The notes: generated from the sequence alone by a model not told the origin. A stretch of 64,000 bases of DNA from Chrysopilus asiliformis (GCA_964034945.1 OZ035962.1:94620784-94684783); one strand, 5' to 3'. Counted from the stretch's first letter, positions 1 through 11,984 are shown. A program made the numbers and translations.

Positions 1-45
1 TACAAAAATGAAAGTGTTTTTACTTCATATGAGAATCATTTTCAG

Positions 46-165
46 TAGACCGTTTGTAACGCATTGAACCAATCGTCAGACACTAAAATGAACCACACTA
101 CGGTGTTTGGGATGACAAAAGATTTTGATTTCAGTCGGTCCGTCCGTCAAGAATATGATTTTTTT
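46..165 (+). mobile_element. Degenerate DINE-1/Helentron-like fragment
   Basis: It matches the 5' third of the reference copy at 57922-58510 in order: the block reading accgtttgtaacgc, an ATGAA..ACAC block, a gtgtttgg/agaatga block, then a short GTCCGTCCGTC tract. Divergence is high and the fragment is truncated, so it is an old copy. Downstream sequence to about 1560 seems to be more of the same broad class. Confidence 0.6.
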
Positions 166-182
166 TATATAACTCTTCCCTA

Positions 183-1172
183 CACGCAAAGAAAAACTTA
201 GGTGAAAATAACCAAAATCCTGGTATAGTTTACCCAAGATCTTGGTTTATTTCCAGCCTACCAAGATTTTTGGTGTTTTACCCAAAATTCTTTGGTATAA
301 AATGAGATTTGGCAAAATAACCAAGGGTTTTGTAATTTAACCCATAAAACAAATCTCTCTTGTTGATATGGAATCTCTTTCTGTTTCTTGCTTAGTGTGT
401 GTTCATAGAATTTAATATATGTAACTAATGAGCGGAAATTGTTTTAGTGTGATGACTTTAAAAATTAAGAGATGCGTGTTTGTTTCTGATAGTTTCTATA
501 TTGAATATTCGTATGGAGGAAATGTTTTATGACGGCCAATATGATGCGAAATGAAAATAATTTATTTTGAATTATTTTTCTTACAAAAACTTCAAACGAA
601 TGAATTCTCTCGACGAATGTTGTTGTGTTACCTCGAAAAAATACTATTCGCGTTTAGTATTTTTCGAAAATGGGAAAAAATTATCGAAATCTTTTTTTCA
701 GGGCATAAAAAATATTTCAAAAAACCATTTCAACTAATGTCTAAACTAAGAAATGCTTTCCCAAAACTGATTTTTTGCATCAGTTTTATGAAAAATTATT
801 GGAATCGCTTTAAAATCGAGTTTTTAGAACTGACGAATCGACTAACAAAATCGTCGCCATTTTTTCGTCATGCACAAGTGTGGCGCAGTTCTACTAGTAG
901 TCTAATTACCTGCTGCAGGCATCCAAACATAATTTACCTAAGGCACTGTTCATTATAACCCTGGCCTTGGGTAAATTTTGGGAAATAGTTTGCACAAAAT
1001 CTTGGATGAATCTACCAATGTTTTTTAGTTATTTTACCAAATTTTTTACGCAGGTATTTCAACCAATTTTTTCGATAATTTAACCAAAAAAAATTAGATA
1101 ACCAAAATTTCATACAAAACTCATTTACCAAAGACGCCTTGGGTAATATCCCTATGTATATTTTTTTCCGTG
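183..1172. mobile_element. TA-flanked MITE with accaa/taccca motif arrays
   Basis: The ends are imperfect inverted repeats (CACGCAAAGAAAAA on the left; TTTTTTTCCGTG on the right) and both are flanked by TA (181-182, 1173-1174). Removing the element restores ...cttccctacatcaaaattga..., which matches the related sequence at about 1425-1440, so the empty site is supported inside the window. The interior repeats short motifs such as TAACCAAA and TTACCCAA on both strands near the ends. TA duplication suggests Tc1/mariner-type mobilisation. A 135-codon open frame at 551-958 has no recognisable domain and I do not call it a gene. Confidence 0.7.
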
Positions 1173-1174
1173 TA

Positions 1175-1566
1175 CATCAAAATTGAATAGAACCACTCCT
1201 TCCCCCCTCCACCAAACAATTGAAATAGTTTTTTGCGATTTTCTTGAAAACGCCACATCGTATCGAAAAATTTATAAAAACCAAATGTATTTAGAATATA
1301 TATTTACATAACTCTTTATAATCCTCAGCGCTACAGCTCTCGAAGAGCCTGGGCCCCCTCAATTGAGTTTTCATAACAATTTCTTCCCTGCTTCGCACCT
1401 ACAATTTTTACATAACTCTTGCATACATCAAAATCCAGTTGTACCACTTCTTACCCCTCTCCCATACAAATGGATTTTCTGCAATAAAATTTTTGTCTGT
1501 CCTGATATAGAGTAATTGACGATCAAGAACGGTTGCAAACAGAATTTTTCTGATCTGTACGAAATC
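1175..1566 (+). repeat. Relic of Helentron-like non-coding repeat
   Basis: It contains two diverged blocks of the type ataactctt...acatcaaaat...(a/t)ccact(t/c)c, which also occur in the 3' halves of the DINE-like copies (near 19780 and 58340). It flanks the MITE at 183-1172 and was probably its target. No coding signal is visible. Confidence 0.45.
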
Positions 1567-1965
1567 CGTTTCAAAATCATGCGGATGTACGTGCATCGGT
1601 CTATACGTCTGTCTGTTTTACGTACATATCTTAAATAACTCGAAAACGCGTTGAGCTAGTGACTTGAAATTTTTGGTAAATGAGTTTTACGAAATTCGTA
1701 GTTTAATATCAACTTTCCAAAAAGTAACGGTAGTTATAACGGGTACCTCTTATACAAATTTTTTTGAAAAAAATTCATTTTTTCTGAAATTTTCTCGGAA
1801 ATTTTGCGTTTTTGAGAAAAATGCGTATGATTAAATTCAAAGAAAATAAAATTTCCTGCGTTTTTCCCTTTAACGGTTTCTACTTATTTGTAACGGTTCG
1901 CGAGATCTTTGAGTTGATTGACACCGAAATTTTAAATTTTAATTAAAGAAACTCTCGGAATTTTA
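1567..1965 (+). repeat. Second Helentron-like repeat family, copy 1 of 3
   Basis: It aligns with 15985-16440 and 20040-20480. Shared blocks in order: a (g/t)catcggt(c/t)tg..gtctgt block, ttaaataactcga(g/a)aacgc, gttgagctag, acttgaaattt, aaatgag(t/c)ttt, a TCTCGGAAA block, aaagaaaataaa, tttaacggtt and a final tc(t/g)cgagat. Word order resembles the DINE-like family (GTCTGT tract, then gagctag...cttgaaatttt), so it may be a related non-autonomous family. Boundaries are approximate and the copies are substantially diverged. Confidence 0.6.
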
Positions 1966-3546
1966 AAACTATGGTCTAAGAAATTGAAGTATGGACTGTA
2001 AATTATTTAATTTGGACTCCCTTTATCCCAAAAAACGATTTTTTATTTTTTATTGCGTATTTATTTATCAGTTTTATTTTAATTGATTTTTTAAACTGCT
2101 TCTCATTTCCATAATTCAATTTATTTGTCCGAGAATGTTGAGAAATAGGCTGTAATAAATATGCTATACGTATACAAACCATTTTGAAAAAAGTGAATCG
2201 AAAATTCATTTAAAAAATCGAACAAAAATTTAGGGATTGAAAAATGTTAATTTGCTGCATTGGGGAGATATAAAAGTTTTAGCGCCTTTTCCGTTAAAAT
2301 TCATGAGTTTACCCGGAAATTTCAACTTTTCCGATGTCAATTTTGAAGACTCATATAAAATACACATACGTTGGTAGTCAGCCACATCAAGCATTTATTG
2401 ACATAAAGGATTCAGTGAGTAAAGTTTAACACTTAATGTTGACGATCGTTGATTGTAATGGATTTTCTACAGAATTCCACTGCAAATGAAATACCATGAA
2501 ATGCAAATATTCGGAAAATAGCGAAAAAATAAAATTTGAACAAATATCAGAAAAAAAAACGGAGAGGTTAATAAATGCACTAAATACAAAGTTTTCGGGT
2601 GGAAAAATTATTAATTTAAGTACGCCAAATGAAAATGAAAAATTTCATAACACAAAACAAACTCCAATAATAATAAAAATGGGGGTTGTCCTCGTTTCCA
2701 GCGATGTCGGACGAAAACGAATCACTCTAGCATTTTTTTCTTGCCAAATGTTTTTCCACATTTTCATCCGGCATCATGACGTTTTTCATTTCTCCATATC
2801 GCAAAATGAAACATCGATGCTCGACTACGATGTGGAGGAATTAGCCCTTTTTATTTCGCAAATTATAAAGTGAGATTCACTGAAATTCTCTCTTCAGGAC
2901 TCAAGCACTGGAATTGCATTTCCCATAGATATTTAATGGAGGCAAACGTAAAACTACCGGGAATTCAACATAAAGAGGGAAAAAAAGATTAAACCCTGGA
3001 TGATAAAATGAACGGAAAAAAAACTTTATAACAAACAAAATATTTACTATAGTTTCATATGGATTTTAAATTTGATTAAAATAAGGGATTAACTTTACAA
3101 TTTTATATGGATTTAATATCGTAGAATACACGTAAAATGTTGATACAGTGGAAAGGTTTTATGATTGCGTTGGTGGTAGTTGTTTTTGCAATACAATTTA
3201 TTTAAGGCTTAATAGTGACAAAAAGGATTTCACATGTGAATAGACTTTGAAATGTGAAATTTCGAATCAGGAACTGAAAAACGACCTATTTTTAATTTAT
3301 TTACTTTTAATTTAGTTGACATGTGAAATGCGGTTTGATTTCTCATAAAATTTGTTTCAACTTTCAGTTGTGTTTTATTTGATTTTTCACATATGAATAC
3401 ATTGCGTCAATTTGAGCTTAATTTAAAAGAAATACATTTTTTTATATAAAATCCCAAAGTCTAAATTATATTGATTTTTTTTGATCATTTATTCATATTT
3501 GTTTTTAATCAGCAGAAATGGTTTTAAGCTATTTATTAGTTATTTG
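1966..3546. other. Unassigned A+T-rich non-coding stretch
   Basis: No gene is recognisable. A 125-codon open frame at 2496-2873 has no domain, no recognisable motif and composition like its surroundings. Around 3225-3400 the palindrome TTCACATGTGAA and related words recur, possibly an old palindromic repeat without clear ends. Confidence 0.4.
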
Positions 3547-5008
3547 CAGTGTTGGGGCCAGATAATTATTTTTTTATCTAGATAAAGATAAAGATAAATG
3601 CTCGTAATGTTTATCTAGATAAGATAATAGATAATGAAAATATGAAAGATAATAGATAAGATAAGATAAAAAGCCAAATTATCTAGATAATTTTTAGATA
3701 AATATTTATTTTGACATTGCACAAAATTCAAAATTACGTACTAAAAAAAATAGCACAAAATTTTTTGCTTTTCTTGATTTCCAATTTAAATATAATAAGA
3801 AACGAAATAATAATAAAAGAAAACGGATAAGAAACGTTATCGTAACGTAACGAAATAACGAAATGATTTTCGGGCTTTTTCTTCAAAATTACGTTATAAT
3901 GAACGTTATAGAAATTCAATTCCGTTACCATAACGAAAAACGAAAAAAATATTACGTTTTTTCGTTGTTTATTAGTATTTCCTTGTTTTGTTCAGTATTA
4001 TTTTTTGTGAAATTTCCCACAAAAGTTCATCAAGTATAACCCCACAGACATAAAATATAATCAAAAATATTGGAGTAGTGTTTTTAATCGTATTTTGATT
4101 CTAAATCGGATTTTGTTTTGGCCAGATTCACTCTATTTCTGGAGATACAAAAATGGAAATCTTCTAAGCAAGTTTTTTGGTAGCGAAAAGATTTTCTTTT
4201 TAGTAACTCCAGAAGTAGAGCGAAATTCTATAAAAAAATTCTATATCTTTGATATCAAAATCACGCTTTTGTGGAGACCGTTTTTTTAATGAACAAAACT
4301 TTTGTGTGATTTTTTGTCTTTTGTATTTTTTATTGATTTTTTAACTTAATAATCACATTTTTTTCCGTTTTTATTTGTATTTTCTTTTTGCTGAGTTTTA
4401 TTATTTGTTATACAATTTATTTTTATGGAAACTGAACTGAATTACTTTGTGATAAACTATTATTACAGTGCGTTTTTTTGTTTTCAGTTTCAATACAATG
4501 TGTAACGGAATAATAACATTATAAATTAACGAAATTAAGTTTTTTATCGATACAAAACGAAATAACGTCACGAAATATAAGTTTAATTTTGCTACGTAAG
4601 AAAATTTATAACGTTATGATTTTTTATTTCGTTCATAGCCCGGTTTACACTTGGCAACAGTTACTGGCAGAACTTTTTTTTATGGACAAGAGAAGAGAGG
4701 CGAGGGAAAGAGTGACACTTCGCTTCCTTGTCCGTAAACAAAAATTGTTGCCAAGTATAAAACTGTTCCAAAAAAAAGTTTTTAGGTTTTCAAAAGTATG
4801 CAGAAAACAATTTCGTTTCAGCATTTTTTCAGATTTAATTTTTTTGATTTTCGCTGGTAACGATTATCTCTAGATAAATGGGATTTTCCTTTATCTAGAT
4901 AAGATAAAGATAACTTTTTTGGGGTGTTATCTAGATAAGATAAAGATAACATTTTTTTTAATCTAGATGATTATCTAGATAATTATTATCTAGATAACCC
5001 CAACACTG
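3547..5008. mobile_element. hAT-like non-autonomous element with ATCTAGATAA arrays
   Basis: The ends are inverted repeats, CAGTGTTGGGG on the left and CCCCAACACTG on the right, flanked by a perfect 8-bp TSD GTTATTTG (3539-3546 and 5009-5016). An 8-bp TSD with CAGTG termini is typical of hAT elements. Both subterminal regions (about 3560-3700 and 4865-5000) are packed with (TTATCTAGATAA)-like words. The middle is rich in AACGTTA/CGAAATAACG words, perhaps another embedded repeat. No transposase is visible at 1,462 bp, so it is non-autonomous. Confidence 0.85.
4643..4763. mobile_element. Small palindromic MITE inside the hAT-like element
   Basis: The left end GTTTACACTTGGCAACAG and right end TTGTTGCCAAGTATAAAAC are imperfect inverted repeats about 120 bp apart. 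The arms continue inward with diverged atggacaag / cttgtccgt words. No TSD could be assigned. Confidence 0.5.
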
Positions 5009-5016
5009 GTTATTTG

Positions 5017-6614
5017 TAAACATTCTTTGTTACTTCCAGAAAGCACGATATATTTTTTTTGTCGTTTAACAACAATTTACATTTCACAGAAAAAAAATAT
5101 CAATTTTTCCTAAACTTTTTCTTTTTACCAAATTTGATTACTTGTATGCAAACTCTAACAATCCACAAATTGCCGTAAATGATTTTGTAAATTCAAGAGT
5201 TAATTACTTTGTGGATATAAGAATAATCTTTGATCCCAGAAGGAGTTCCAACAAGGATGTAAGTTTCATTTTCATTTAAATTTCAAAATTCATTTAAGTT
5301 TAATGAAATATATCCATTGACACACAGCAAGGACCCTTAGTGTATTGTTTATTAACCGGCCATTGTATTCAATTAACCTACCACCAGTAAGGCAATTTTC
5401 TCCCAACATTCGTCCACCACCCGCTCGCACACAAAAACTCTAATCAATGTATGAATATGATCCTTTTTAATGCCACACTAAAGAATATATTAAATATTCT
5501 GTAAAGTATACAAACATATTATGGCTTGGATATGTTGAGATTTTCATGTGTTTCAAACAAATAGGGTAAAACTCTGTAGCTATGACCAATGGGGAATGGA
5601 ATTTGCTGAGATTTTTGCCGATTTATTAAGTTTAAAAAACTAAATTTTGTAAAATAATTTTCTAAAACGTGTATGGATTTCTTTTCTTTGAGTTTTTAAA
5701 CGTCTTCCAGACTAAGGCCATAATTCGGCAACTACGAATTTGCAGTTCTTTGGGTACACTGCAAATTTCACTGAACGGAATTTAGGCCCGGGTTTTTTTT
5801 CACAAAATGCAACTCAACTTTAATGTAAATTTTGACAATTCAATCTCATTACAAAGTTTTGAATTTTTTTTAATCCACTATTATTAAGCATTTTTTAAAC
5901 AAAAAAAAAATTTTTTCAAACTAAATATATTTTTAAATAATAATTTTAAAAAAACCCATTCTTGTGCTAAAATTTTCATTTTTTAACACAATTTTTCCCG
6001 ACTTTTTAAAACTCGATTTTTTTTTTAATTTTTCTAGAGACTTTACTCTTGATCGTTTCGCGCCGCGAGCCTGTAACCTTAGTTCTGGTGCGCACCTCGT
6101 TGGCAGGCATGGAGAATGTTGCCGAAATGACAATTTGGTTTTCCAAACCGGTCGTGAATAGTATTTCAACGTTCATTGAGGTAGATTTAAGTAGAAAGTA
6201 ACTAAGTAGAAATATACTTTCACTTTGATTCAAGCTTTTGGTGGCGACTTCGCTCTGAAACTAAATAAAAATACGAGCAAGTAGTGGGGAGGGTGTTTAC
6301 AAGAAATAATTATAGGACGTTAAAATTTAAAAAAAAAACCCTCGCTTTTGTGACATTTACAGGAAATAATTATAGGACGCTTAAATTTTCCTGGGATTGA
6401 TATGTCTGCCACAAATAGCCTTGAGATTAAGTCAGGCGCGCACTGCGATGGTAAGCATAAAGAAAGGTGGTAAGTTGTAAGAACTGTCCATAAAAAAGTG
6501 AAGCTAATTTTAGGCTTTTCAGACTCGCCACTCGTCACATTTTTTTCGAGATTTATTGTAGACCACCATCCCAGTCCGCACACCGTCTGCCTTAAAATTG
6601 TGACGTATTTTTGG
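5017..6614. other. Unassigned non-coding stretch with a local duplication
   Basis: No gene is supported. A direct duplication of about 30 bp, (caagaaataattataggacg, with a g/a change) occurs at 6300 and 6360, separated by an A-run and the word ccctcgctt(t/a)tgtgacat, which recurs at 9932-9957. Confidence 0.4.
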
Positions 6615-7055
6615 CAGTGTTGGGCAAAACGGCGTAAAAAACAGTTTTTTACATTTTTCACGTAAAAAACGTAAAAAACTGGTAAAAAACGTAAAAAACC
6701 GTAAAAAACGTAAAAAATAGTAAAAAACCTAAAAAATGGGACATCGCAGTTCCTACAAAGTATGACAGTCTGTTTTAAAGTTTTGCTCAGCATTTTATTA
6801 GAGATCCTATAATATAGAGAGTGGACATCAGCACTTAATAGACTGTACTACTAAGTAGGACAGTCTATTAACTCAAATTAGAACAGTTGTTTGAATGGAA
6901 TTTTTCCAGTTTTTAGAATTTCTTTTCCCTTTTTCCAGTTTTGTTTCAATTTACGCCTTCGGAATGAGTCTCCTTGTGTTTAAAAACGATTTTTTGATGC
7001 AAACTTTAAAATTACGTTTGTTGCTGCAAGAACTAGTCCAAATATGTTTCTTTAA

Positions 7056-7589
7056 CCCTTTCATGCATACATTTTTCTATGGAATTAATTTTCACGGTTT
7101 TTGGTATCCGAGGGTTTTTGGGGTCGCTGATTACGAATCTGAAGTCAAAACTTCAAAAATCAAAATGGCCGATCCAATATGGCGGTCAAAAAAGATAAAA
7201 TTCATTAGATTACGCTTAAAACTAGTACGTAATTTTATCTTTTTTGACCGCCATATTGGATCCGCCATTTTGAATTTTGAAGTTTTGACTTCAGATTCGT
7301 AATTAGCGACCCCAAAAACCTTTATAAAGCTAATTACCGATTTTTTAACTGTAATAGATTTGCCACAGTTACATTTAATCTGCAAAATAGTTACTTTTTT
7401 GCTCTTTATTTATTTATAAAATGCAGTAATTATAAAAAAAAGCGCATATTACTTTTTTTTCATAACAATTGATGTCCTAGGATACTTACGAAATGAATTT
7501 AGTCAATATAAGTGCATGAAATATATGTTATAATATTAAAAAACTGAATTAGAAAAGGTGTTGTTGTACAACAACACTGCAACAAAGGG
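7056..7589. mobile_element. piggyBac-like MITE (TTAA-flanked)
   Basis: TTAA lies on both sides (7052-7055 and 7590-7593). The ends are CCCTTTCATGCA and TGCAACAAAGGG, inverted repeats matching at 10 of 12 positions. TTAA duplication and CCCTTT-type termini are characteristic of the piggyBac superfamily. It sits inside the hAT-like element 6615-7979 and contains the hairpin 7113-7320. No transposase is visible. Confidence 0.75.
7113..7320. mobile_element. 208-bp hairpin (foldback) repeat
   Basis: Two arms of about 90 bp (7113-7202 and 7231-7320) are near-perfect reverse complements around a 28-bp loop. The ends read GGTTTTTGGGGTCGCT / AGCGACCCCAAAAACC and the arms contain aatatggcggtcaaaaaaga. 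The long open frames on both strands here are two readings of one palindrome. It is probably a MITE that inserted into the surrounding piggyBac-like element. No TSD is clear. Confidence 0.8.
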
Positions 7590-7987
7590 TTAAAATAGCC
7601 CATATGTCGCAAATCTCTCCACATTATTCACATTAATTAACGTTAAAATGAGTAGGCGGACGTAATGTAATGATAGGATATAAACAGTTTTTGAACTCCG
7701 AGTTTAAAATCTTTTTCACTTTCAAGAGGAAATGCTTTTGAATTCTTTGTTTGCTGAAGACTATTAACCTTTTTATTGTTCTAAGGTGATTTATTTACAA
7801 ATAATTACTATATTTAGTGGACGGCTACTTATTAAAGTTTTTATCATCAATGTTTTAGGTTTTTTACAGATTTTTACGTTTTTTACGTTTTGACGTTAAA
7901 ATTGAGGTTTTTTACGCGTAATTTTTTACGCGTAAAAAACTAGGTAAATTACTTTACGTAAAAAACCGGCACAACACTGATTTTTGG

Positions 7988-10900
7988 AACCGTCATTAAC
8001 CCTTTGGACTTAGGGCGTTCGAAATGTTTAAACTTTAGCGGAACATATAAGTACCGACTAATTCGAAAGGGTTCTGTGGCAAGTGAAACTTTTGAAATGA
8101 GATTTTAGATTTCGTGCGCCCCTAAAGAAAGCAGTAGTGGGAAAGGGCTTTATAATATTTGTTATAGCATGAAATCCACCCCTGATTACTAATGATCTCT
8201 TTCTACAATTTGGTGCAAATCGGTTTACTGTTTCCTGGTTTCTTAAGAACCAAATTTTATGTTGCAGTTTCTCCGTTACGACTGTAAATTTTTCTTATTT
8301 TATGGAATTCTCTTTACAATTTTCTAAATATTTAAGACATTTTTTGTGAAATTGTAATGAATGTCGCCAAGTAAGTTTTCAATCTTTAAAGAAATGTTTC
8401 AAGCCAAAAATGTTCTCCATGTCTCAAGGATATTTTTGCAAAACTTTAACTTCTTATATGTTTTAACGAAAAAAAAACCCCGATAAAAATCCAATGGTGT
8501 TAAGAAGGAATTTCTACCTTATTCTGTACAACAAACTTATTATTCTGAGTTGATATAGCATGAAGTCAAATTATACATACTAGTCCACAATATTCGCTTA
8601 TATGTAAGTGTGTCAATACAAAATGTTCATTGAGCTTAGTCATTTCGTATCTAAGTGAGTTATCCCAGTTACAACTTTTGCTGGTATTTTATGAAAGCTG
8701 AATGGTCTGTACGCTCACCTTAAATGATGTCAACAGACGAAAACTATCCCTTTGGCCCCGGTTTAGATAAACATGTTTTTGAAGGTGGTTAACGTTACAA
8801 AACCATGACGACAAGCTATCCTTAAGGGCGCTCCTCGCCCTCATCCTGCTAATACAAATACCACTGCATTAAATGCTTACATTACTATACCGCATAAGTG
8901 TAATTAAGTTATGTTTTGATTAATTAAACTATATAGCTTTTGTTGGCCTTCAATCTTCAGACGTGAAAAGGTAGACTAAGAGATAATTCCAAGAGTTTGT
9001 CAAGCAATGAAGATTATTCTTTTTTGGTGACAAATATATTTTTTTTTCTTTTTCTTTACATCATTTCACGAAATTCGATGTGGTCGATGAGGGGTGAATT
9101 TGAGAAAATCGGATTTTTCTTTGCTTGTTGAACAAATGAATACAAGTCATATACGGCAAGTAAAGCGTATTAATAAATCTTGTTGAAAATCCTTTTGGTA
9201 AACCTATTACCATCGTATAAACCGATCGGAAACCGGAGACTGGAGACCGTTGTTGACATCCCGAGACCCAGCCTAAGCGCTGACGTAAATTTTCCGTTGT
9301 GTTTATGTACCAGAAGCAGCCATCATCGTATGGATCCCAACGAAATGAATTGAAATCCTTTGGGCTGTGTAATATTTTCACAGAGTCATTTTATTGACAC
9401 AGGGAAGGGCGCAAGAGAAGACCAGCAAAAAAAAAATTGAAAAACGCAAAAAATAACTCGATGGAAAATCTTGTACCGAGGAAAATTCATTTAAAATCCG
9501 CTTTTATAGACCATTTACTCCGACAAACTTCAAACTCAAGGACTTGTTCTTCTTTTATTCATCGACCTAATGCGATGTTGTGTTGTCGACGGATTTTTTC
9601 CGCAAAAAGCCAAAAGGAAATTTTCACGATGAGGGAAGATGGACGGTTTTTCCGAATTGATCGGATATACGGCGAAAACGGACTAATCGACAGTTAACTT
9701 CACAGGAAAATAGGAATTTTGAAAAAAAAATCAACAAATTTGAATGAATCGCACAACCCTCCATAAACTCCTCTAAAAAAAAGAATAAGGCATCGTGCAA
9801 CGCAATGAATGAATTGCTCGGATTTGGATTCTCTTCAAGTGGCTATGCATATATGAAGATCAATTACGCATAAGAAAACGCTTGGATTCCTTGCGGTAGA
9901 TTTAAAATTCTGAATTTTGCGAAATATTCAAAAAAAAAACCCTCGCTTATGTGACATGCATTGATAAAATCTGTAGCCTGGTTTACGAGCATTTCCATCC
10001 CTTCTCACCAATCAAATCAAGTCGAGGCACAATTTTAACTCTTCCCCATTTTCGAATCCTTTCAACCACTGTTGTTGTTGTTGCTGCCTACGTTGATTAT
10101 AAAGATGAGTTGTGGGTAAACCATGGAAAAAAATTTATTCTTGTTTCTGCCTCAATCCTTTAATCATCCCCCGTCATTTCAAATTTTGATGTTGGTTGAT
10201 TCCGACACACACACACACTCACACAAAAAACCGTGCGTTTGAAAATGTTTTTCGTCATCATCCAAACTGGAATGTGTCACTGACGAAATGATGTAGTAAA
10301 ACTGATGCGGATTTCTGTGTGTATGCTCGCCTGACTGCCTCACTGGTTATGGATTAGAATGCCTGAGTCGACATCGCGTATCCTTGATTTAAGGGTTTGA
10401 GATGAAGAAATCCTTGACATCTTCAGTTTTCAAAATCTATTTTCCGTTTTGCATTTCGATTCTGTAGGTGAAGTGATGGTGTTGCGACGCATATAAAGAC
10501 ATTTACTGCCTTAGGTTTTCACGGAAGAAAATCAGGAAAAACGAACAGAAATATGTTGAGATATTTGAATAAGGTTTAATTTTTTTTTTTGGATTTACAT
10601 ACATATGTGGGTACTCTATGTATGCTTTTTGCGTTTCATTTTCTATATGAAGTTCAGTACTTAATTAGTTGAATGATTACACAAGTGGTTGGTATACTTG
10701 TAACAAAAAGTGAACGTAAAACGAGGTAAATCAGGCCATTGTACACGTAATTTTTCCATTCTAATGCTTGTTATCCTGTCCCCATACCGTCTGTTGCTTT
10801 TGTCGTACTTAAATTTTAATTGAAAATCAAGAGGTTGACTTCTGGTGTACTTAATGTACAGGAAAATTCAATTTATACCAAATTTTGTAATTCATTTGAA

Positions 10901-11213
10901 TTTTTCCTTTATGTTGCTTAAAATTCGGGGACCTGAATAACGAAATTATTTTTGGTAGATGCACTCAGAAATTTTGTTTTGATTTGCTTAATTTAGATTT
11001 TTTACAACAATTGCTAACGGTTTTCATATTTGCCATTTTTCCCCACTTTGTGATGGATCTGCTACATGGCTGCGACTAAAATAGCGAAGAAATATGTCAA
11101 ATGTCAACGACGCGGTCGACATGAATGCTATTTGATATATCAATACCGTAGTTTATGAATGTAATATATGTTGGCAATTACCGTTGAATCTTTTTCATTT
11201 TCAAACTGTAGTC
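7988..11213. other. Unassigned non-coding stretch
   Basis: I see no supportable gene. Open frames at 9061-9381 (minus) and 9437-9697 (plus) are about 90-105 codons with no recognisable domain. A short (AC)n tract lies near 10205-10222, and the A-run plus ccctcgctta word at 9930-9957 matches 6330-6356. Confidence 0.4.
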
Positions 11214-11216
11214 TTA

Positions 11217-11694
11217 TGCCCTAAACACATGTACAGAATTCTGCATGCAGCGGAATTTAAATACACACGTTTATGTGAAGTGGAACACATGTAAATTCTG
11301 CATGCAGCGCAGAGCTGCATGGTATCTCAAATTCGACTTTCTCTGCGCAGAATTAGTGATGCCAACCGAGGATTCTTTTTTGATGTTTGGCAAAATCGAC
11401 TGTTAGCAAAGAGACTATGGACTAAATTCGTACACAGGAAAGTTTGACATTTGGTAAAAACGATTTTTGGCGAAGAACGAGTCTAAGTTTCAAGTAGAAA
11501 ATATTTAATACTTTGTGTTGACGTTATCTATGTCTTACATGAGGTGATCCATCCATTTCCAATATAAAAATTGATTATTTCGAACCAATTCTTCTTCCGA
11601 TGCGATGAAATGTCAAAAGAATCTGCTCATGTGTCTTAACTGCAGATATGCATGCAGCTCAGCATGCAGAAAATCTGCACATGTGTTTAGGGCA
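11217..11694. mobile_element. TTA-flanked MITE with CTGCATGCAG motifs
   Basis: The ends TGCCCTAAACACATGT and ACATGTGTTTAGGGCA are perfect 16-bp inverted repeats flanked by TTA (11214-11216 and 11695-11697). A 3-bp TWA duplication is typical of PIF/Harbinger elements. The subterminal regions contain repeated CTGCATGCAG words on both sides. The 45348-45810 element shares the TSD and the internal motif. Confidence 0.82.
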
Positions 11695-11746
11695 TTAAAC
11701 TTTTTACACAAGACACTCACTCTTATCAATATTAAACAGGAAACAT

Positions 11747-11984
11747 TGGTCGCGTTCAGTGAACTGAGCCGCTCTGGAGCGCTCAGCTGAGCCGCTCAGC
11801 ATGCACTGAACGCACTGCTCAATGATAACATTTTTTGACGTTTCGCAGCGCTCACTAACTGTTCTATCTGTTATGTCGCTCAGTAAAGAAGCTGAGCTGC
11901 TCAAAAAGAACGATTGCATTCAGTAACTGAGCCAGTGAGCTGCTCAAAAAACTTCTGAGCGGCTCAGTTCACTGTACGCGCCCA
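11747..11984. mobile_element. MITE with dense CTGAGC/GCTCAG words
   Basis: The inverted ends TGGTCGCGTTCAG and CTGTACGCGCCCA extend inward through GTGAACTGAGCCGCTC on both arms (about 28 bp with two mismatches). The interior repeats CTGAGC, GAGCGCTC and AGCTGCTC words, giving many overlapping small palindromes. It lies only 52 bp from the preceding MITE. No TSD was assigned. Confidence 0.7.

Larger units (their letters stand above)
6615..7979. mobile_element. hAT-like non-autonomous element with ACGTAAAAA arrays
   Basis: The left end CAGTGTTGGGC and right end G(G)CACAACACTG are inverted repeats, flanked by a perfect 8-bp TSD ATTTTTGG (6607-6614 and 7980-7987). Both subterminal regions (about 6630-6735 and 7855-7965) consist of repeated ACGTAAAAAAC / GTTTTTTACGT words. 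A piggyBac-like MITE (7056-7589) is nested inside. The 157-codon minus-strand frame over the left part translates these repeats and is not a gene. Confidence 0.87.

Noticed and set aside
551..958. 135-codon plus-strand frame
   Set aside because: It lies inside the TA-flanked MITE 183-1172, is rich in Phe/Lys/Ile as expected from A+T-rich DNA, and has no recognisable motif.
2496..2873. 125-codon plus-strand frame
   Set aside because: No recognisable family; composition matches the surrounding A+T-rich DNA.
6320..6793. 157-codon minus-strand frame
   Set aside because: Half of it is translated from the GTAAAAAAC array of the hAT-like element and it crosses that element's boundary at 6615.
8003..8012. 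TTAACCCTTT as a fourth piggyBac-like end
   Set aside because: No partner end with AAAGGGTTAA was found nearby, so it is probably chance.
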